In this document: piece by piece, positions 25,977 to 34,661 of the stretch
How the letters are laid out: the number at the start of each line of letters is the position of its first letter
Numbering within the stretch: position 1 is the stretch's first letter
NCBI RefSeq assembly: GCF_004745645.1
Contig: NZ_SRMB01000007.1
Span: 62,001-126,000 of the forward strand
Reading direction: 5' to 3'
DNA length: 64,000 nt
Source: Hymenobacter metallicola
Lineage (GTDB): Bacteria > Bacteroidota > Bacteroidia > Cytophagales > Hymenobacteraceae
Notes under the pieces: model-generated
What the model was told of the DNA's origin: nothing
What the model saw: only the letters and a program-made list of their open reading frames with translations
Database searches by the model: none
Translations under genes and position numbers: made by a program

Positions 25977-26061
25977 TGTCATCCTGAGTCGGCGAAGAAC
26001 CTTATCCCGCCAGAACAAGCTGTTCTACTGCCATAAGGTCTTCCGCCGACTCAGGACGACA
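25977..26061. repeat. 85-bp palindromic element (REP-like) in the nuoK-nuoL spacer
   Basis: The left arm (25977-26005) begins TGTCATCCTGAGTCGGCGAA and its complement closes the element at 26033-26061, with one extra base and a few mismatches. An inner hairpin (AGAACA, AGC, TGTTCT at 26012-26026) caps it. It looks like a mobile or interspersed repeat of the Cytophagales 'CATCCTGAG' type (recalled, not searched). Confidence 0.8.
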
Positions 26062-26087
26062 ACTGGTTTTCTTATAGCATACCTCCT

Positions 26088-28028
26088 ATGCAAGAAACTG
26101 TAATACCCGCAGCTGTTGCTCCTTACCCCACGCTGCTGTACGTGTTAATTCCACTACTGCCGTTTCTGGGTTTTCTCATCAACGGTCTGCTGAACAAAAA
26201 GCTCTCGGGCACGGTAGCCGGCGCTATCGGCAGCCTCACGGTGCTGGGCTCCTTCGGCATTTCGCTGATGCTGTTTCTGAACTTCCAGTACCAGTACACC
26301 GTGAAGCTCTTCGACTGGATTACGGTCGGCTCGATGCAGATTCCCTTCACCTACCAGATCGACCAGCTCAGCCTGATTATGCTGATGCTCGTCACGGGCG
26401 TGGGCTTCCTGATTCACGTCTACAGCATCGGCTACATGCACCACGACGAAAACGTGGGCAAGTTTTTCGCCTTCCTGAACCTGTTCGTCTTCAGCATGCT
26501 GGTGCTGGTGCTGGGCGCCAACTTCGTAATTCTGTTCATCGGCTGGGAAGGCGTGGGCTTGTGCTCCTACCTGCTCATCGGCTTCTGGAACAAGGAAACG
26601 CCCAACAACAACGCCGCTAAGAAAGCCTTTATCATCAACCGCGTCGGGGACCTGGGCTTTCTGCTGGGCATCTTCCTGATTTACCTCACCTTCGACTCGG
26701 TACAGTACGCCGAGGTGTTCCAGAAAGCCTCCACGATGCAGATCGGCACGGGCGTCGTGACGGCCATTACCCTGCTGCTCTTCGTGGGCGCCATGGGTAA
26801 GTCGGCCCAGCTGCCGCTCTACACCTGGCTGCCCGACGCTATGGCTGGCCCCACCCCGGTTTCGGCCCTGATTCACGCCGCCACCATGGTTACGGCCGGT
26901 ATCTACATGGTGCTGCGCTCGAACGTACTCTTCACCCTGGCTCCCGACACGCTCCACGTCGTGGCCTGGATTGGCGGCCTCACCGCCCTGTTTGCCGCTA
27001 CGATTGGTCTGGCCCAGAACGACATCAAGAAAGTGCTGGCCTACTCCACGGTTTCCCAGCTCGGCTACATGTTCCTGGCCCTGGGCGTGATGGGCTACAG
27101 CACCTCGCTGTTTCACGTCCTGACCCACGCCTTCTTCAAGGCCCTGATGTTCCTGGGCGCCGGCTCCGTGATTCACGCCATGAGCAACGAGCAGGATATT
27201 CGCCGCATGGGCGGCCTGCGTAAAGCCCTGCCCATTACCTTTTTGACGTTCCTGATCGGCTGCCTCGCCATTTCGGGCATTCCGCCTTTCTCGGGCTTCT
27301 TCTCGAAAGATGAAATCCTGGAGCACGTTTATCAGCACAACAAGATTCTGTGGGGCATCGGCATGGTCACGGCCTTCCTGACGGCTTTCTACATGTTCCG
27401 TTTGCTGTTCCTGACCTTCTTCGGCGAGTTCCGTGGCACCGAAGAGCAGAAGCACCACCTGCACGAGTCGCCGGCTAGCATGACGCTGCCGCTGATTATT
27501 CTGGCTGTTCTGGCCGCCGTGGGTGGCTTCATGGGCGCCCCGATGTTTGTGGGCAAGCACTACCTGGCTGACTACCTGGCCCCGCTGTTCACCTACTCGC
27601 AGCGCCTCAACCCCGAGGCTTTTGCCGGCGAGCTGGACCACGGCACCGAGCTCATGCTCATTGGCTTGTCGGTAGCCGCCGGGGTATTGGGCATTCTGGT
27701 AGCCTATATTCAGTACGTGAGCCGCCGGGTGCGCCCGGCCGAGGACGACGCCCACCGCTCGGCGCCCGAAAGCCTGGTCTACCACAAGTACTACATCGAC
27801 GAGCTGTATAATACCATCTTCGTGAAGCCGGTTATGGCGTTGTCAAATGGCCTGTACCGCTTCGTGGAGCAAGGCATCATCGACCCCATCGTGAATGGCT
27901 TCGGCCGCGTCACCCTGGGCGGCGGGCAGCTGCTGCGCTACGTGCAAACCGGCTACGTGGGCCTCTACCTGATTCTGATGGTCGTCGGCATTGTGCTGAT
28001 TCTGGCTTTGAACGTCTTCCAATTCTAA
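26088..28028 (+). CDS. nuoL: NADH-quinone oxidoreductase subunit L
   Basis: 646 residues, an antiporter-like membrane subunit with about 16 helices. Signatures: GWEGVGLCSYLLIGFW, PLYTWLPDAMAGPTPVSALIHAATMVTAG and VSQLGYMFLALG. It contains the long lateral helix at the C-terminus (about 500-620) that ties the antiporter subunits. Together with NuoM and NuoN it pumps protons. Confidence 0.96.
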   Translation: MQETVIPAAVAPYPTLLYVLIPLLPFLGFLINGLLNKKLSGTVAGAIGSLTVLGSFGISLMLFLNFQYQYTVKLFDWITVGSMQIPFTYQIDQLSLIMLMLVTGVGFLIHVYSIGYMHHDENVGKFFAFLNLFVFSMLVLVLGANFVILFIGWEGVGLCSYLLIGFWNKETPNNNAAKKAFIINRVGDLGFLLGIFLIYLTFDSVQYAEVFQKASTMQIGTGVVTAITLLLFVGAMGKSAQLPLYTWLPDAMAGPTPVSALIHAATMVTAGIYMVLRSNVLFTLAPDTLHVVAWIGGLTALFAATIGLAQNDIKKVLAYSTVSQLGYMFLALGVMGYSTSLFHVLTHAFFKALMFLGAGSVIHAMSNEQDIRRMGGLRKALPITFLTFLIGCLAISGIPPFSGFFSKDEILEHVYQHNKILWGIGMVTAFLTAFYMFRLLFLTFFGEFRGTEEQKHHLHESPASMTLPLIILAVLAAVGGFMGAPMFVGKHYLADYLAPLFTYSQRLNPEAFAGELDHGTELMLIGLSVAAGVLGILVAYIQYVSRRVRPAEDDAHRSAPESLVYHKYYIDELYNTIFVKPVMALSNGLYRFVEQGIIDPIVNGFGRVTLGGGQLLRYVQTGYVGLYLILMVVGIVLILALNVFQF

Positions 28029-28088
28029 CGCTTCCCTGGACGGCCGGCGTGGAAGATTTCCCCGGCTTCATCTGCATCTGAATAAAGT

Positions 28089-29570
28089 ATGCTGACTGCC
28101 TTTTTACTTTTCTTTCCCGTAGCGGCGGCGCTTCTGCTGCACTTTGCCAAGGGCAATGCGGCGCGGGTGCTGGCTCTGGGGGCTGCCCTGGTGGAATTTG
28201 CCGTAGCCGTGTTTGCTGCCGTATCGGCGTCGATGAACATGGCCCCCGGCAATAGCGCGGCGGCCTACACGCCATTTTCAATTAACATCCCCTGGATAGA
28301 GTCGGCCGGCATCAACTTCCACATCGGCCTCGACGGGTTAAGCCTACTGATGGTGCTGCTGACCACCTTTCTGGTGCCGCTCATCATCCTGGCTTCCTTC
28401 CGCCACAACTACCCCAACGCCTCGGCTTTCTACGCCCTGATTCTGTTCATGCAGACCGGCCTGATTGGGGTATTTGTGTCGCTCGATGCTTTCCTGTTCT
28501 ACTTCTTCTGGGAAGTGGCTCTGATTCCGATTTACTTCATTGCCGGTGTCTGGGGCTCGGAGCGCCGCATTGCCGTCACCTTCAAGTTCTTTTTGTACAC
28601 CATCATCGGCTCGCTCTTTATGCTGGCCGCCTTCGTGTACCTCTACTTCCAGACCGACGTCAACAACGCCGGCCTGACCTCCGACATCAGCGCCTTCTAC
28701 AACCTGACGCTAACGGCTTCGCAGCAGGCCTGGGTGTTCTGGCTCATCTTCATTGCCTTCGCCGTGAAGATGCCGATTTTTCCCTTCCACACCTGGCAGC
28801 CCGATACCTACACCGAAAGCCCCGTGCCCGCCACGATGCTGCTTTCGGGCATCATGCTCAAAATGGGTATCTACGGCACCTTGCGCTGGTTGCTGCCCAT
28901 CGTGCCGCTCGGCACCAGCCAGTGGGGTAAGCTGGTCATGATACTCTCGGTTATCGGCATCATATACGGCGCTATCATCGCCATCCGCCAGCGCGACATG
29001 AAGCGCCTGATTGCCTACTCGTCTCTGTCGCACGTGGGCTTGATGGCCGCCGGGGTGTTCTCGCTCACCTTTATGGGTTTGCAGGGCGCCGTGATTCAGA
29101 TGCTGGCCCACGGGGTGAACGTAGTCGGCATGTTCTTTATCGGCGACATTATCCAGCGCCGCACCGGCACCCGCCAGATTTCCGAGCTGGGCGGCCTGAC
29201 CAAGCACACGCCCCTGCTGTCGGTGTGCTTCCTGGTGCTGCTGCTCGGTACGGTGGCACTACCCCTGACCAACGGTTTCGTGGGAGAATTCCTGCTGCTG
29301 GCCGGCGTGTACCAGTACAACCCTTGGCTGGGCGCCGTCGCCGGCGTGACCATCATTCTGGCCGCCGTGTACTTGCTGCGCATGTTCCAGCGCGTGATGC
29401 TGGGCCCCGAAACCTCCTTCACTTCTACTATTCAGGACTTGACCGGCAGCGAGCTGGCCGTGCTGGTACCCCTGATTGTGCTGGTATTCTGGATCGGTTT
29501 GTTCCCCAATACCTTCCTGCGTATCTCGGAGCCGGCCGTGCTGCAGATTCTCGCCCTGGTTAACCGCTAA
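28089..29570 (+). CDS. nuoM: NADH-quinone oxidoreductase subunit M
   Basis: 493 residues, 14-helix antiporter-like subunit. Visible: FFWEVALIPIYFIAGVWG with the conserved Glu, FPFHTWQPDTYTESPVPATMLLSGIMLKMG and IAYSSLSHVGLM. Spaced 60 bases after nuoL and 17 before nuoN. Confidence 0.96.
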   Translation: MLTAFLLFFPVAAALLLHFAKGNAARVLALGAALVEFAVAVFAAVSASMNMAPGNSAAAYTPFSINIPWIESAGINFHIGLDGLSLLMVLLTTFLVPLIILASFRHNYPNASAFYALILFMQTGLIGVFVSLDAFLFYFFWEVALIPIYFIAGVWGSERRIAVTFKFFLYTIIGSLFMLAAFVYLYFQTDVNNAGLTSDISAFYNLTLTASQQAWVFWLIFIAFAVKMPIFPFHTWQPDTYTESPVPATMLLSGIMLKMGIYGTLRWLLPIVPLGTSQWGKLVMILSVIGIIYGAIIAIRQRDMKRLIAYSSLSHVGLMAAGVFSLTFMGLQGAVIQMLAHGVNVVGMFFIGDIIQRRTGTRQISELGGLTKHTPLLSVCFLVLLLGTVALPLTNGFVGEFLLLAGVYQYNPWLGAVAGVTIILAAVYLLRMFQRVMLGPETSFTSTIQDLTGSELAVLVPLIVLVFWIGLFPNTFLRISEPAVLQILALVNR

Positions 29571-29587
29571 GCCCTGATCCTGACGAC

Positions 29588-30985
29588 ATGACTTCCATCA
29601 TTCTGCTCTCCGTTCTCGGCATCGTTAACCTGTTCTTCGGGTTCCTGAAGTCCAACAAAATCCTGCTGCCCGCGGCCATGGTCATTCTGGCCCTGGTCTT
29701 CGGGGTCAACCTGATTGATTGGAACGCCGACCCTCGGTCGTATTTCAATGAAATGCTCACCATCGACCGGTACTCGGTGGCTTTCACCGGTATCGTGGTC
29801 CTGACGACGCTGCTGCTGATTCCCTTCTCCCAGAAATACGTGCGCGAAGGCCAAGAGAACCTGGCCGAGTACTACTCCCTGCTACTCTTTTCGCTCGTCG
29901 GCGCCATCATGATGGTTAGCTACGACAATCTGTTGATGCTCTTCGTGGGTATTGAGATTCTGAGCGTGTCGATGTACGTGGTAGCTGGTTCCGACAAGCG
30001 CAACGTGCGCTCCAACGAAGCGGCCCTGAAGTATTTCCTGATGGGCTCGTTTGCCACCGGCATTCTGCTTTTCGGCATTGCCCTGGTGTACGGTGCGACG
30101 GGCACCTTCCAGCTCACCCAGATTAATGCGGGCATCATTAACCCAGCCAATGCCTCGCTGCAGCCCATGCTTTATATCGGCATGCTGCTCATGTTCATTG
30201 GCATCAGCTTTAAAGTATCGGCCGCGCCCTTCCACTACTGGACGCCCGACGTGTACGAAGGAACCCCGACCTTCTTCACGGCTTTCATGAGCACGGTGGT
30301 GAAAACGGCGGGCTTTGCGGGTTTCTTCAAGCTGCTGATGGCAGCCTTTTTTGCCGCGCAGGGCTTCTGGGTACCCACCATCATGGCTATTACCGTCCTC
30401 ACCTTGCTTATCGGCAACGTTGGGGCCGTAGCCCAGACCAGCATCAAGCGCATGCTGGCCTACTCCAGCATTTCGCACGCCGGCTACCTGTTCATTGGTC
30501 TGGTGGCCGTAAACGGCAAGCTGTCGGCCAACGCTATTTTCTTTTACTCTCTGGCGTATTCGGTAGCTACCGTAGCCTCTTTCGCCGTGCTCAAGCTCGT
30601 GTCGGACCAGCGCCAGCGCGAAGACTACGCCGGTTTCAACGGCCTCGCGAAAACCAACCCTCTGCTGGCCTTCGTGATGACCGTAGCCATGCTTTCCCTG
30701 GCCGGCATTCCGCTCACGGGCGGCTTCTTCGGCAAGTTCTTTACCTTCGGAGCAGCCATCGACCGGGGTTACATTGGCCTGGTCGTATTTGCCGTCATCA
30801 TGTCGATGGTAAGCATCTATTACTACCTGCGGCCCATCATTGCCATGTACATGCAGCCGGCCGAAAACGAAACGGCCGAGCCCATTGCAGTTGGCAGCTT
30901 CCAGTCGGCGGTGCTCGTGCTGCTGGCCCTGCTGACGGTATTGCTGGGCGTACTACCCGGCTTGTTCAGCGAAGTATTTAAATAG
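29588..30985 (+). CDS. nuoN: NADH-quinone oxidoreductase subunit N
   Basis: 465 residues, 13-14 helices. Visible: MLFVGIEILSVSMYVVAG, APFHYWTPDVYEGTPTFFTAFMS and MLAYSSISHAGYLF. Last gene of the second complex I unit, followed by a strong terminator. Confidence 0.96.
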   Translation: MTSIILLSVLGIVNLFFGFLKSNKILLPAAMVILALVFGVNLIDWNADPRSYFNEMLTIDRYSVAFTGIVVLTTLLLIPFSQKYVREGQENLAEYYSLLLFSLVGAIMMVSYDNLLMLFVGIEILSVSMYVVAGSDKRNVRSNEAALKYFLMGSFATGILLFGIALVYGATGTFQLTQINAGIINPANASLQPMLYIGMLLMFIGISFKVSAAPFHYWTPDVYEGTPTFFTAFMSTVVKTAGFAGFFKLLMAAFFAAQGFWVPTIMAITVLTLLIGNVGAVAQTSIKRMLAYSSISHAGYLFIGLVAVNGKLSANAIFFYSLAYSVATVASFAVLKLVSDQRQREDYAGFNGLAKTNPLLAFVMTVAMLSLAGIPLTGGFFGKFFTFGAAIDRGYIGLVVFAVIMSMVSIYYYLRPIIAMYMQPAENETAEPIAVGSFQSAVLVLLALLTVLLGVLPGLFSEVFK

Positions 30986-31003
30986 CAGTAACCTGACTAC
31001 AAC

Positions 31004-31036
31004 AAAAAGAGCGGCCCAAAGTAGGCCGCTCTTTTT
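31004..31036 (+). terminator. Terminator after nuoN
   Basis: A 13-bp stem (31004-31016 with 31024-31036) with A- and T-runs, between nuoN and the convergent OmpA-domain gene. Confidence 0.9.
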
Positions 31037-31067
31037 GCTTCTAATCGAATAATACGAGCCAGCCGGC

Positions 31068-32417
31068 TTATTTCTGCGTCACCCGAATGCTGATGCGCCG
31101 GTTCAGGGCCCGGCCGACGGGCGTGGCGTTGCTGGCAATACCATGCTTACCGCCGTAGCCTTTGGCTTCTACCCGACTCAGCGGAATCCCCATCGTTACC
31201 AGCTCGGCCATGGCTGCGTTGGCCCTATCCTGGCTTAGTTTCAGGTTCGCCAGCACGTTGCCAGTACTGTCGGTGTAGCCCCCTATTTTGATATGGGCGG
31301 CCGGGAAGCTTTTCAGAATGCTGGCCACGTTGCGCAGCTGCTGCCGCGACTCATCGGTCAGAAAGGCCTTCTTCGCGTCAAAGGTTACCCGGTCGAAGTT
31401 GATCCAGCCCTTCGTCCGGTTGACGGGGTCCACCTGCATCTTGGGGTCGGCCAGGAAGGTGTAGAGCCGGTTCTCGGTTGAGTTCACCCCTACAGTTTGG
31501 CTGGTCCCGTCGACCATGGTCAGGGTGATGGGCCGGCCGGGGTCGTAGATATAGGTATCAAGAGCGGCATCGTAGCGGCCTTCAGGAGCAGTTGGCGGCG
31601 AAGCTGGTACGGTGGAGGTAGCCGTACCAGTGGCCGTTCCTGCCGCCGTCAGCCCCAGAACAGACGGGGTAGTTGGGGCGACAGGAGTTTGGTTGTGCAT
31701 GAAGAAATACTCGGCCAAAGCGCCCACTACCACGAGGGCCAAAACCCAAGCCCAACGGGAAGCCGATGCCGCCGGTGCCGCCACTGGAGCGGGTGGCGAA
31801 CTGTAGGTGTGGCCGCCCCCTACGGCTGCCCAGGGCGTTGGGCCGGCTTCCGCCCGAACCCCGCCCACCGGTGGGGCCTCCCCAAGGCTGGCTGGCGTCA
31901 GGCTCGGATTAGCTACCCCGGCGGCACTACCGGGCAGCATCGCCTCCAGGACCTGGGCCCGCTGGCTCTTCAAAAAGTCAAACAGCTCTTCGGGAGTCAT
32001 GTTGTGCAGGGCTGCATAGCTGGCTAGCCGGTGCAGCACAGCCTGGGCCACTATAGCCAGCAGTGTTTCTACGGAAGAAGATTTAACGGCCGTAGCGTTG
32101 GCAATCCGGGCTGCAGTTGCTTCGTAGGCCTCCCCTAGCAAAGCCCGCATCAGGTCGGAGCGGCGCTGCAGGGTATCGGCCGTGAGCAGGTTGGGTAGCA
32201 CGCCCGATTCGGCGGCTTCGTGGGTCAAGGTCCAGAGGACTTCCGGACCACCGGGCCGCTCGGCGCGGCCTATGAAACTACTCAGAACAAGCGGGGTAAT
32301 TTTAATCAAAGCCTTGCGTACCCCTTCCTCGCTCTCGCCCACCACTACGCTGGTCTGGCTTACGGTATTACCCGTAAAGTACGTTTCGACTTCTTCCAGT
32401 AGGTTCTGTTGCATCAC
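31068..32417 (-). CDS. DUF937-OmpA fusion membrane protein
   Basis: 449 residues. The N-terminal part (1-160) is helical, with repeated Val/Ala/Leu-rich helices such as LLEEVETYF and EEGVRKALIKI, and matches the DUF937 pattern. A Pro/Ala/Gly-rich spacer with a GT repeat leads to one transmembrane helix (222-240, WAWVLALVVVGALAEYFF). The C-terminal OmpA domain (about 340-449) carries FDAKKAFLTDESRQQL, GGYTDSTGN and ALNRRISIRV, with the Asp and Arg that bind peptidoglycan diaminopimelate. There is no classical signal peptide. The likely topology is cytosolic DUF937, one membrane span and a periplasmic OmpA domain, a link between cytoplasm and cell wall. Function unknown. Confidence 0.8.
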   Translation of the reverse strand: MMQQNLLEEVETYFTGNTVSQTSVVVGESEEGVRKALIKITPLVLSSFIGRAERPGGPEVLWTLTHEAAESGVLPNLLTADTLQRRSDLMRALLGEAYEATAARIANATAVKSSSVETLLAIVAQAVLHRLASYAALHNMTPEELFDFLKSQRAQVLEAMLPGSAAGVANPSLTPASLGEAPPVGGVRAEAGPTPWAAVGGGHTYSSPPAPVAAPAASASRWAWVLALVVVGALAEYFFMHNQTPVAPTTPSVLGLTAAGTATGTATSTVPASPPTAPEGRYDAALDTYIYDPGRPITLTMVDGTSQTVGVNSTENRLYTFLADPKMQVDPVNRTKGWINFDRVTFDAKKAFLTDESRQQLRNVASILKSFPAAHIKIGGYTDSTGNVLANLKLSQDRANAAMAELVTMGIPLSRVEAKGYGGKHGIASNATPVGRALNRRISIRVTQK

Positions 32418-32536
32418 TGTAGAGTTTAGACGTGTATGATAATTAATAGTACTAATTTTTATTCAAATACTTCTAAAATTTACTTGTCATAATATGTACT
32501 CCCTAGAAAGCTATTTTGCCAGTATAGTAGCCGCAT

Positions 32537-32579
32537 AAAAAGCCAGCCCCGTTTCTGACGCAGAAACGGGGCTGGCTTT
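32537..32579 (-). terminator. Strong terminator downstream of the exonuclease gene
   Basis: A 19-bp perfect stem (32539-32557 with 32561-32579) with only a 3-base loop and a T-run on the minus strand. Confidence 0.9.
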
Positions 32580-32599
32580 ACCGCTTGAAACCCTGAATT

Positions 32600-33394
32600 T
32601 TACACGCGCTTCATCACGGTGCTTAGGCCGTCGGCGTAGATGACGGCGTCGTCGGAAAACGGCTCTTCACCCCGAAATCTTTGCAGAAGTCGCGCCGTGG
32701 TGATGATATCCTTCTGGCAGTAGTGCACGATGCGGGGCAGATCATTGTCGGTGTAGTACACACGGGCCACGTCGGCCCCAGTGATGTCGTCCTTGGGGGT
32801 GGGAATGTTGAACATGGCGGCCAGCAACGACAGGGACGTGAACGATTTCCGGTCCCCGAACTTCCAGAGCTCCATCGTGTCGAGGTGAGCAATTTCCCAG
32901 GGCTTTTTGCCGGCCACATCGAGCTGGGGCGGCAACGGTAGCCCGTTGATAAGTAGTCGGCGGCCCAGATACGGAAAATCAAACTCCTTACCGTTGTGGG
33001 CGCAGAGCAGGTAATTGGGCTTGCGGGCCAGCAAGGCCGAAAACTCCCGCAGCATCGTCACCTCGTCGTGGTCGGCGAAGCTTTTCACGCGGAAGCGCCA
33101 CTGTTCTTCCTGCTTGTCGAAGGTGAAGCAGCCCACCGAAATGCACACCACCCGGCCAAACTCGGCGTAGATGCCGGCCTGCTCAAATAAGGAAGCCGCC
33201 TCCAGGTGGGAAGGCATTTCCTCGATATCAGCCCGGGAAGAACTCCAGCCTTTTTCGCGGCGCAGGGCGTGGCACTTATGTTCCCACAGCAGCCGCAGCA
33301 TGTCGTTGAGTTCCTCGTGACAGCCTACGCAGGGTACTGTTTCGATGTCTAGCACGAACAGTTGCTCCAGGGAAGTATTGCGTAAAATCTGCAT
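32600..33394 (-). CDS. PolB-type 3'-5' exonuclease
   Basis: 264 residues starting at the ATG at 33394 (MQILRNTSLEQLFVLDIETVP). DEDD-type exonuclease with Exo I in LDIETVP, Exo II in LCAHNGKEFDFPYL, and Exo III in YCQKDIITTARLL. It matches the predicted exonuclease domain related to PolB (PF10108 family). It may act in DNA repair or RNA processing. The frame extends 24 codons upstream, but those lack the family motif, so 33394 is preferred. Stand-alone gene. Confidence 0.85.
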   Translation of the reverse strand: MQILRNTSLEQLFVLDIETVPCVGCHEELNDMLRLLWEHKCHALRREKGWSSSRADIEEMPSHLEAASLFEQAGIYAEFGRVVCISVGCFTFDKQEEQWRFRVKSFADHDEVTMLREFSALLARKPNYLLCAHNGKEFDFPYLGRRLLINGLPLPPQLDVAGKKPWEIAHLDTMELWKFGDRKSFTSLSLLAAMFNIPTPKDDITGADVARVYYTDNDLPRIVHYCQKDIITTARLLQRFRGEEPFSDDAVIYADGLSTVMKRV

Positions 33395-33884
33395 AATCGA
33401 GCTCTCCAACCGGTATTTGAATATCGAAGATAGCCCTTTCGAAGCCATGACCGCATGGTAGCCCAAAAGAATCTACCTAAAAAGGCATCCGGCAGCTTTT
33501 TGTTGAGCAGCTTTGCTAAGTATTGCTTTACGCACTCAACAGGCTGGTCACAAACCCAGTAGCAAGGCAAAACAAAGCCGCCCGACTTCCGGCGGTGTGT
33601 AAACCGGAAATCGGGCGGCGAATGTCGGAAGCCTAGCGCGCGGAGGGTACGCCAGTTGGGAGGTCAGGCTAGGGCCGGGCGGCCCGTAAGCCAAAGACCT
33701 AGCAAAACAATCAGCACTTGGCGACGTGGTTTTGGCATGGCTACCGACAAGTTAGGAATCCAACCCAGTGATTTCGCTTGCCCTCTGCATGACGGATTCG
33801 GCGGAGTCATTGGTCGTATGGAAGTTGCAACTTTTTACCGGGCCCGTCAATCACATGATTATGTGAGGCCGTTCGGCGGCCGGC
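33395..33884. other. Intergenic region with hairpin and palindrome
   Basis: 490 bases between two minus-strand genes. Contents: a 16-bp hairpin with one mismatch (33577-33592 with 33604-33619), which would terminate the upstream response-regulator transcript, and a perfect palindrome at 33851-33866. No coding sequence is convincing here. Confidence 0.5.
33851..33866. promoter_or_regulatory. Palindrome TCACAT-GATT-ATGTGA
   Basis: A perfect 6-bp-arm palindrome just after the response-regulator stop. The same motif, 13 of 15 bases conserved, occurs at 34601-34615 upstream of that gene. Confidence 0.45.
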
Positions 33885-34538
33885 CTAGGTCAGGCCCTGG
33901 CGCAGGGCTTTCGACACGGCTTCGGTCATGGAGCGCACGTGCAGCTTTTCGTAGATTTTCTTGATGTGGGAGCGTACCGTATCGATGCTGATGCCCCGGT
34001 CGGCGGCAATCATCTTGTAGCTGTAGCCTTCGACCAGCAGGCCCAGAATTTCCTGCTCCCGGGCGCTGAGGTTGGCCGGCGACTCGTCGGCCGTGGCTAC
34101 CGGGGGCTTGGAACGCGGAAACAGTCGCAGCACCTGGCGGGCAATGGCGGGCGTCATGGGGGCGCCGCCGAGCCGTACTTCCCCAATGGCGTCGAGCAGC
34201 TTTACCGGCGGGGTTTTCTTAAGCAGATACCCGTCGGCCCCGGCGCAAATGGCCTCAAACACCCGGTCGTTATCCTCAAACACGGTTAGCATCACTACGT
34301 TTACCTGGGGCGCCGCTTTCTTGATGCGCTTCAGGCCTTCGATGCCCGTAATGCCCGGCATGTCGATATCCATCAGAATAACATCGGGCGTGAGGCGGGC
34401 CACGTCGGCCGTGGCCTGGGTGCAGTTGCCCAAGGCTCCTACCAGTTCCAAACCCTGAGTACCGGCCAGCAGCTGACTCAGGCTAGCCCGCAGGTCAGAG
34501 TTGTCTTCGTAGATAAGAACGCGGGTGGGAGTTTCCAT
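33885..34538 (-). CDS. NarL/FixJ-type response regulator
   Basis: 217 residues. Receiver domain (1-125) with phosphorylation site D57 in VILMDIDMP and conserved Lys in YLLKKTPP. LuxR-type HTH (about 150-210): LSAREQEILGLLVEGYSYKMIAADRGISIDTVRSHIKKIYEKL. Located downstream of the large propeller kinase on the same strand, 123 bases apart, with a palindrome in the gap, so they form a likely two-gene system. Confidence 0.92.
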   Translation of the reverse strand: METPTRVLIYEDNSDLRASLSQLLAGTQGLELVGALGNCTQATADVARLTPDVILMDIDMPGITGIEGLKRIKKAAPQVNVVMLTVFEDNDRVFEAICAGADGYLLKKTPPVKLLDAIGEVRLGGAPMTPAIARQVLRLFPRSKPPVATADESPANLSAREQEILGLLVEGYSYKMIAADRGISIDTVRSHIKKIYEKLHVRSMTEAVSKALRQGLT

Positions 34539-34600
34539 GACGCAGGGCTAAAGGTGTTTTCCGGTAGTAAAGATACAAGGCACGGCAGCAAAGGTGGCCC

Positions 34601-34615
34601 TACATGATAATGTGA
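34601..34615. promoter_or_regulatory. Palindromic motif upstream of the response regulator
   Basis: The minus strand reads TCACATTATCATGTA, near-identical to the palindrome at 33851-33866. It lies 63-77 bases before the regulator ATG and could be its operator. Confidence 0.45.
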
Positions 34616-34661
34616 CGGCCGACTAACCTTCTTGTAATCAGCTTTATTTTATTAGTCACCA

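Noticed and set aside
26154..27785. 543-residue open frame antisense to nuoL
   Set aside because: A shadow of the GC-rich nuoL coding strand; composition is typical of mirrored membrane proteins.
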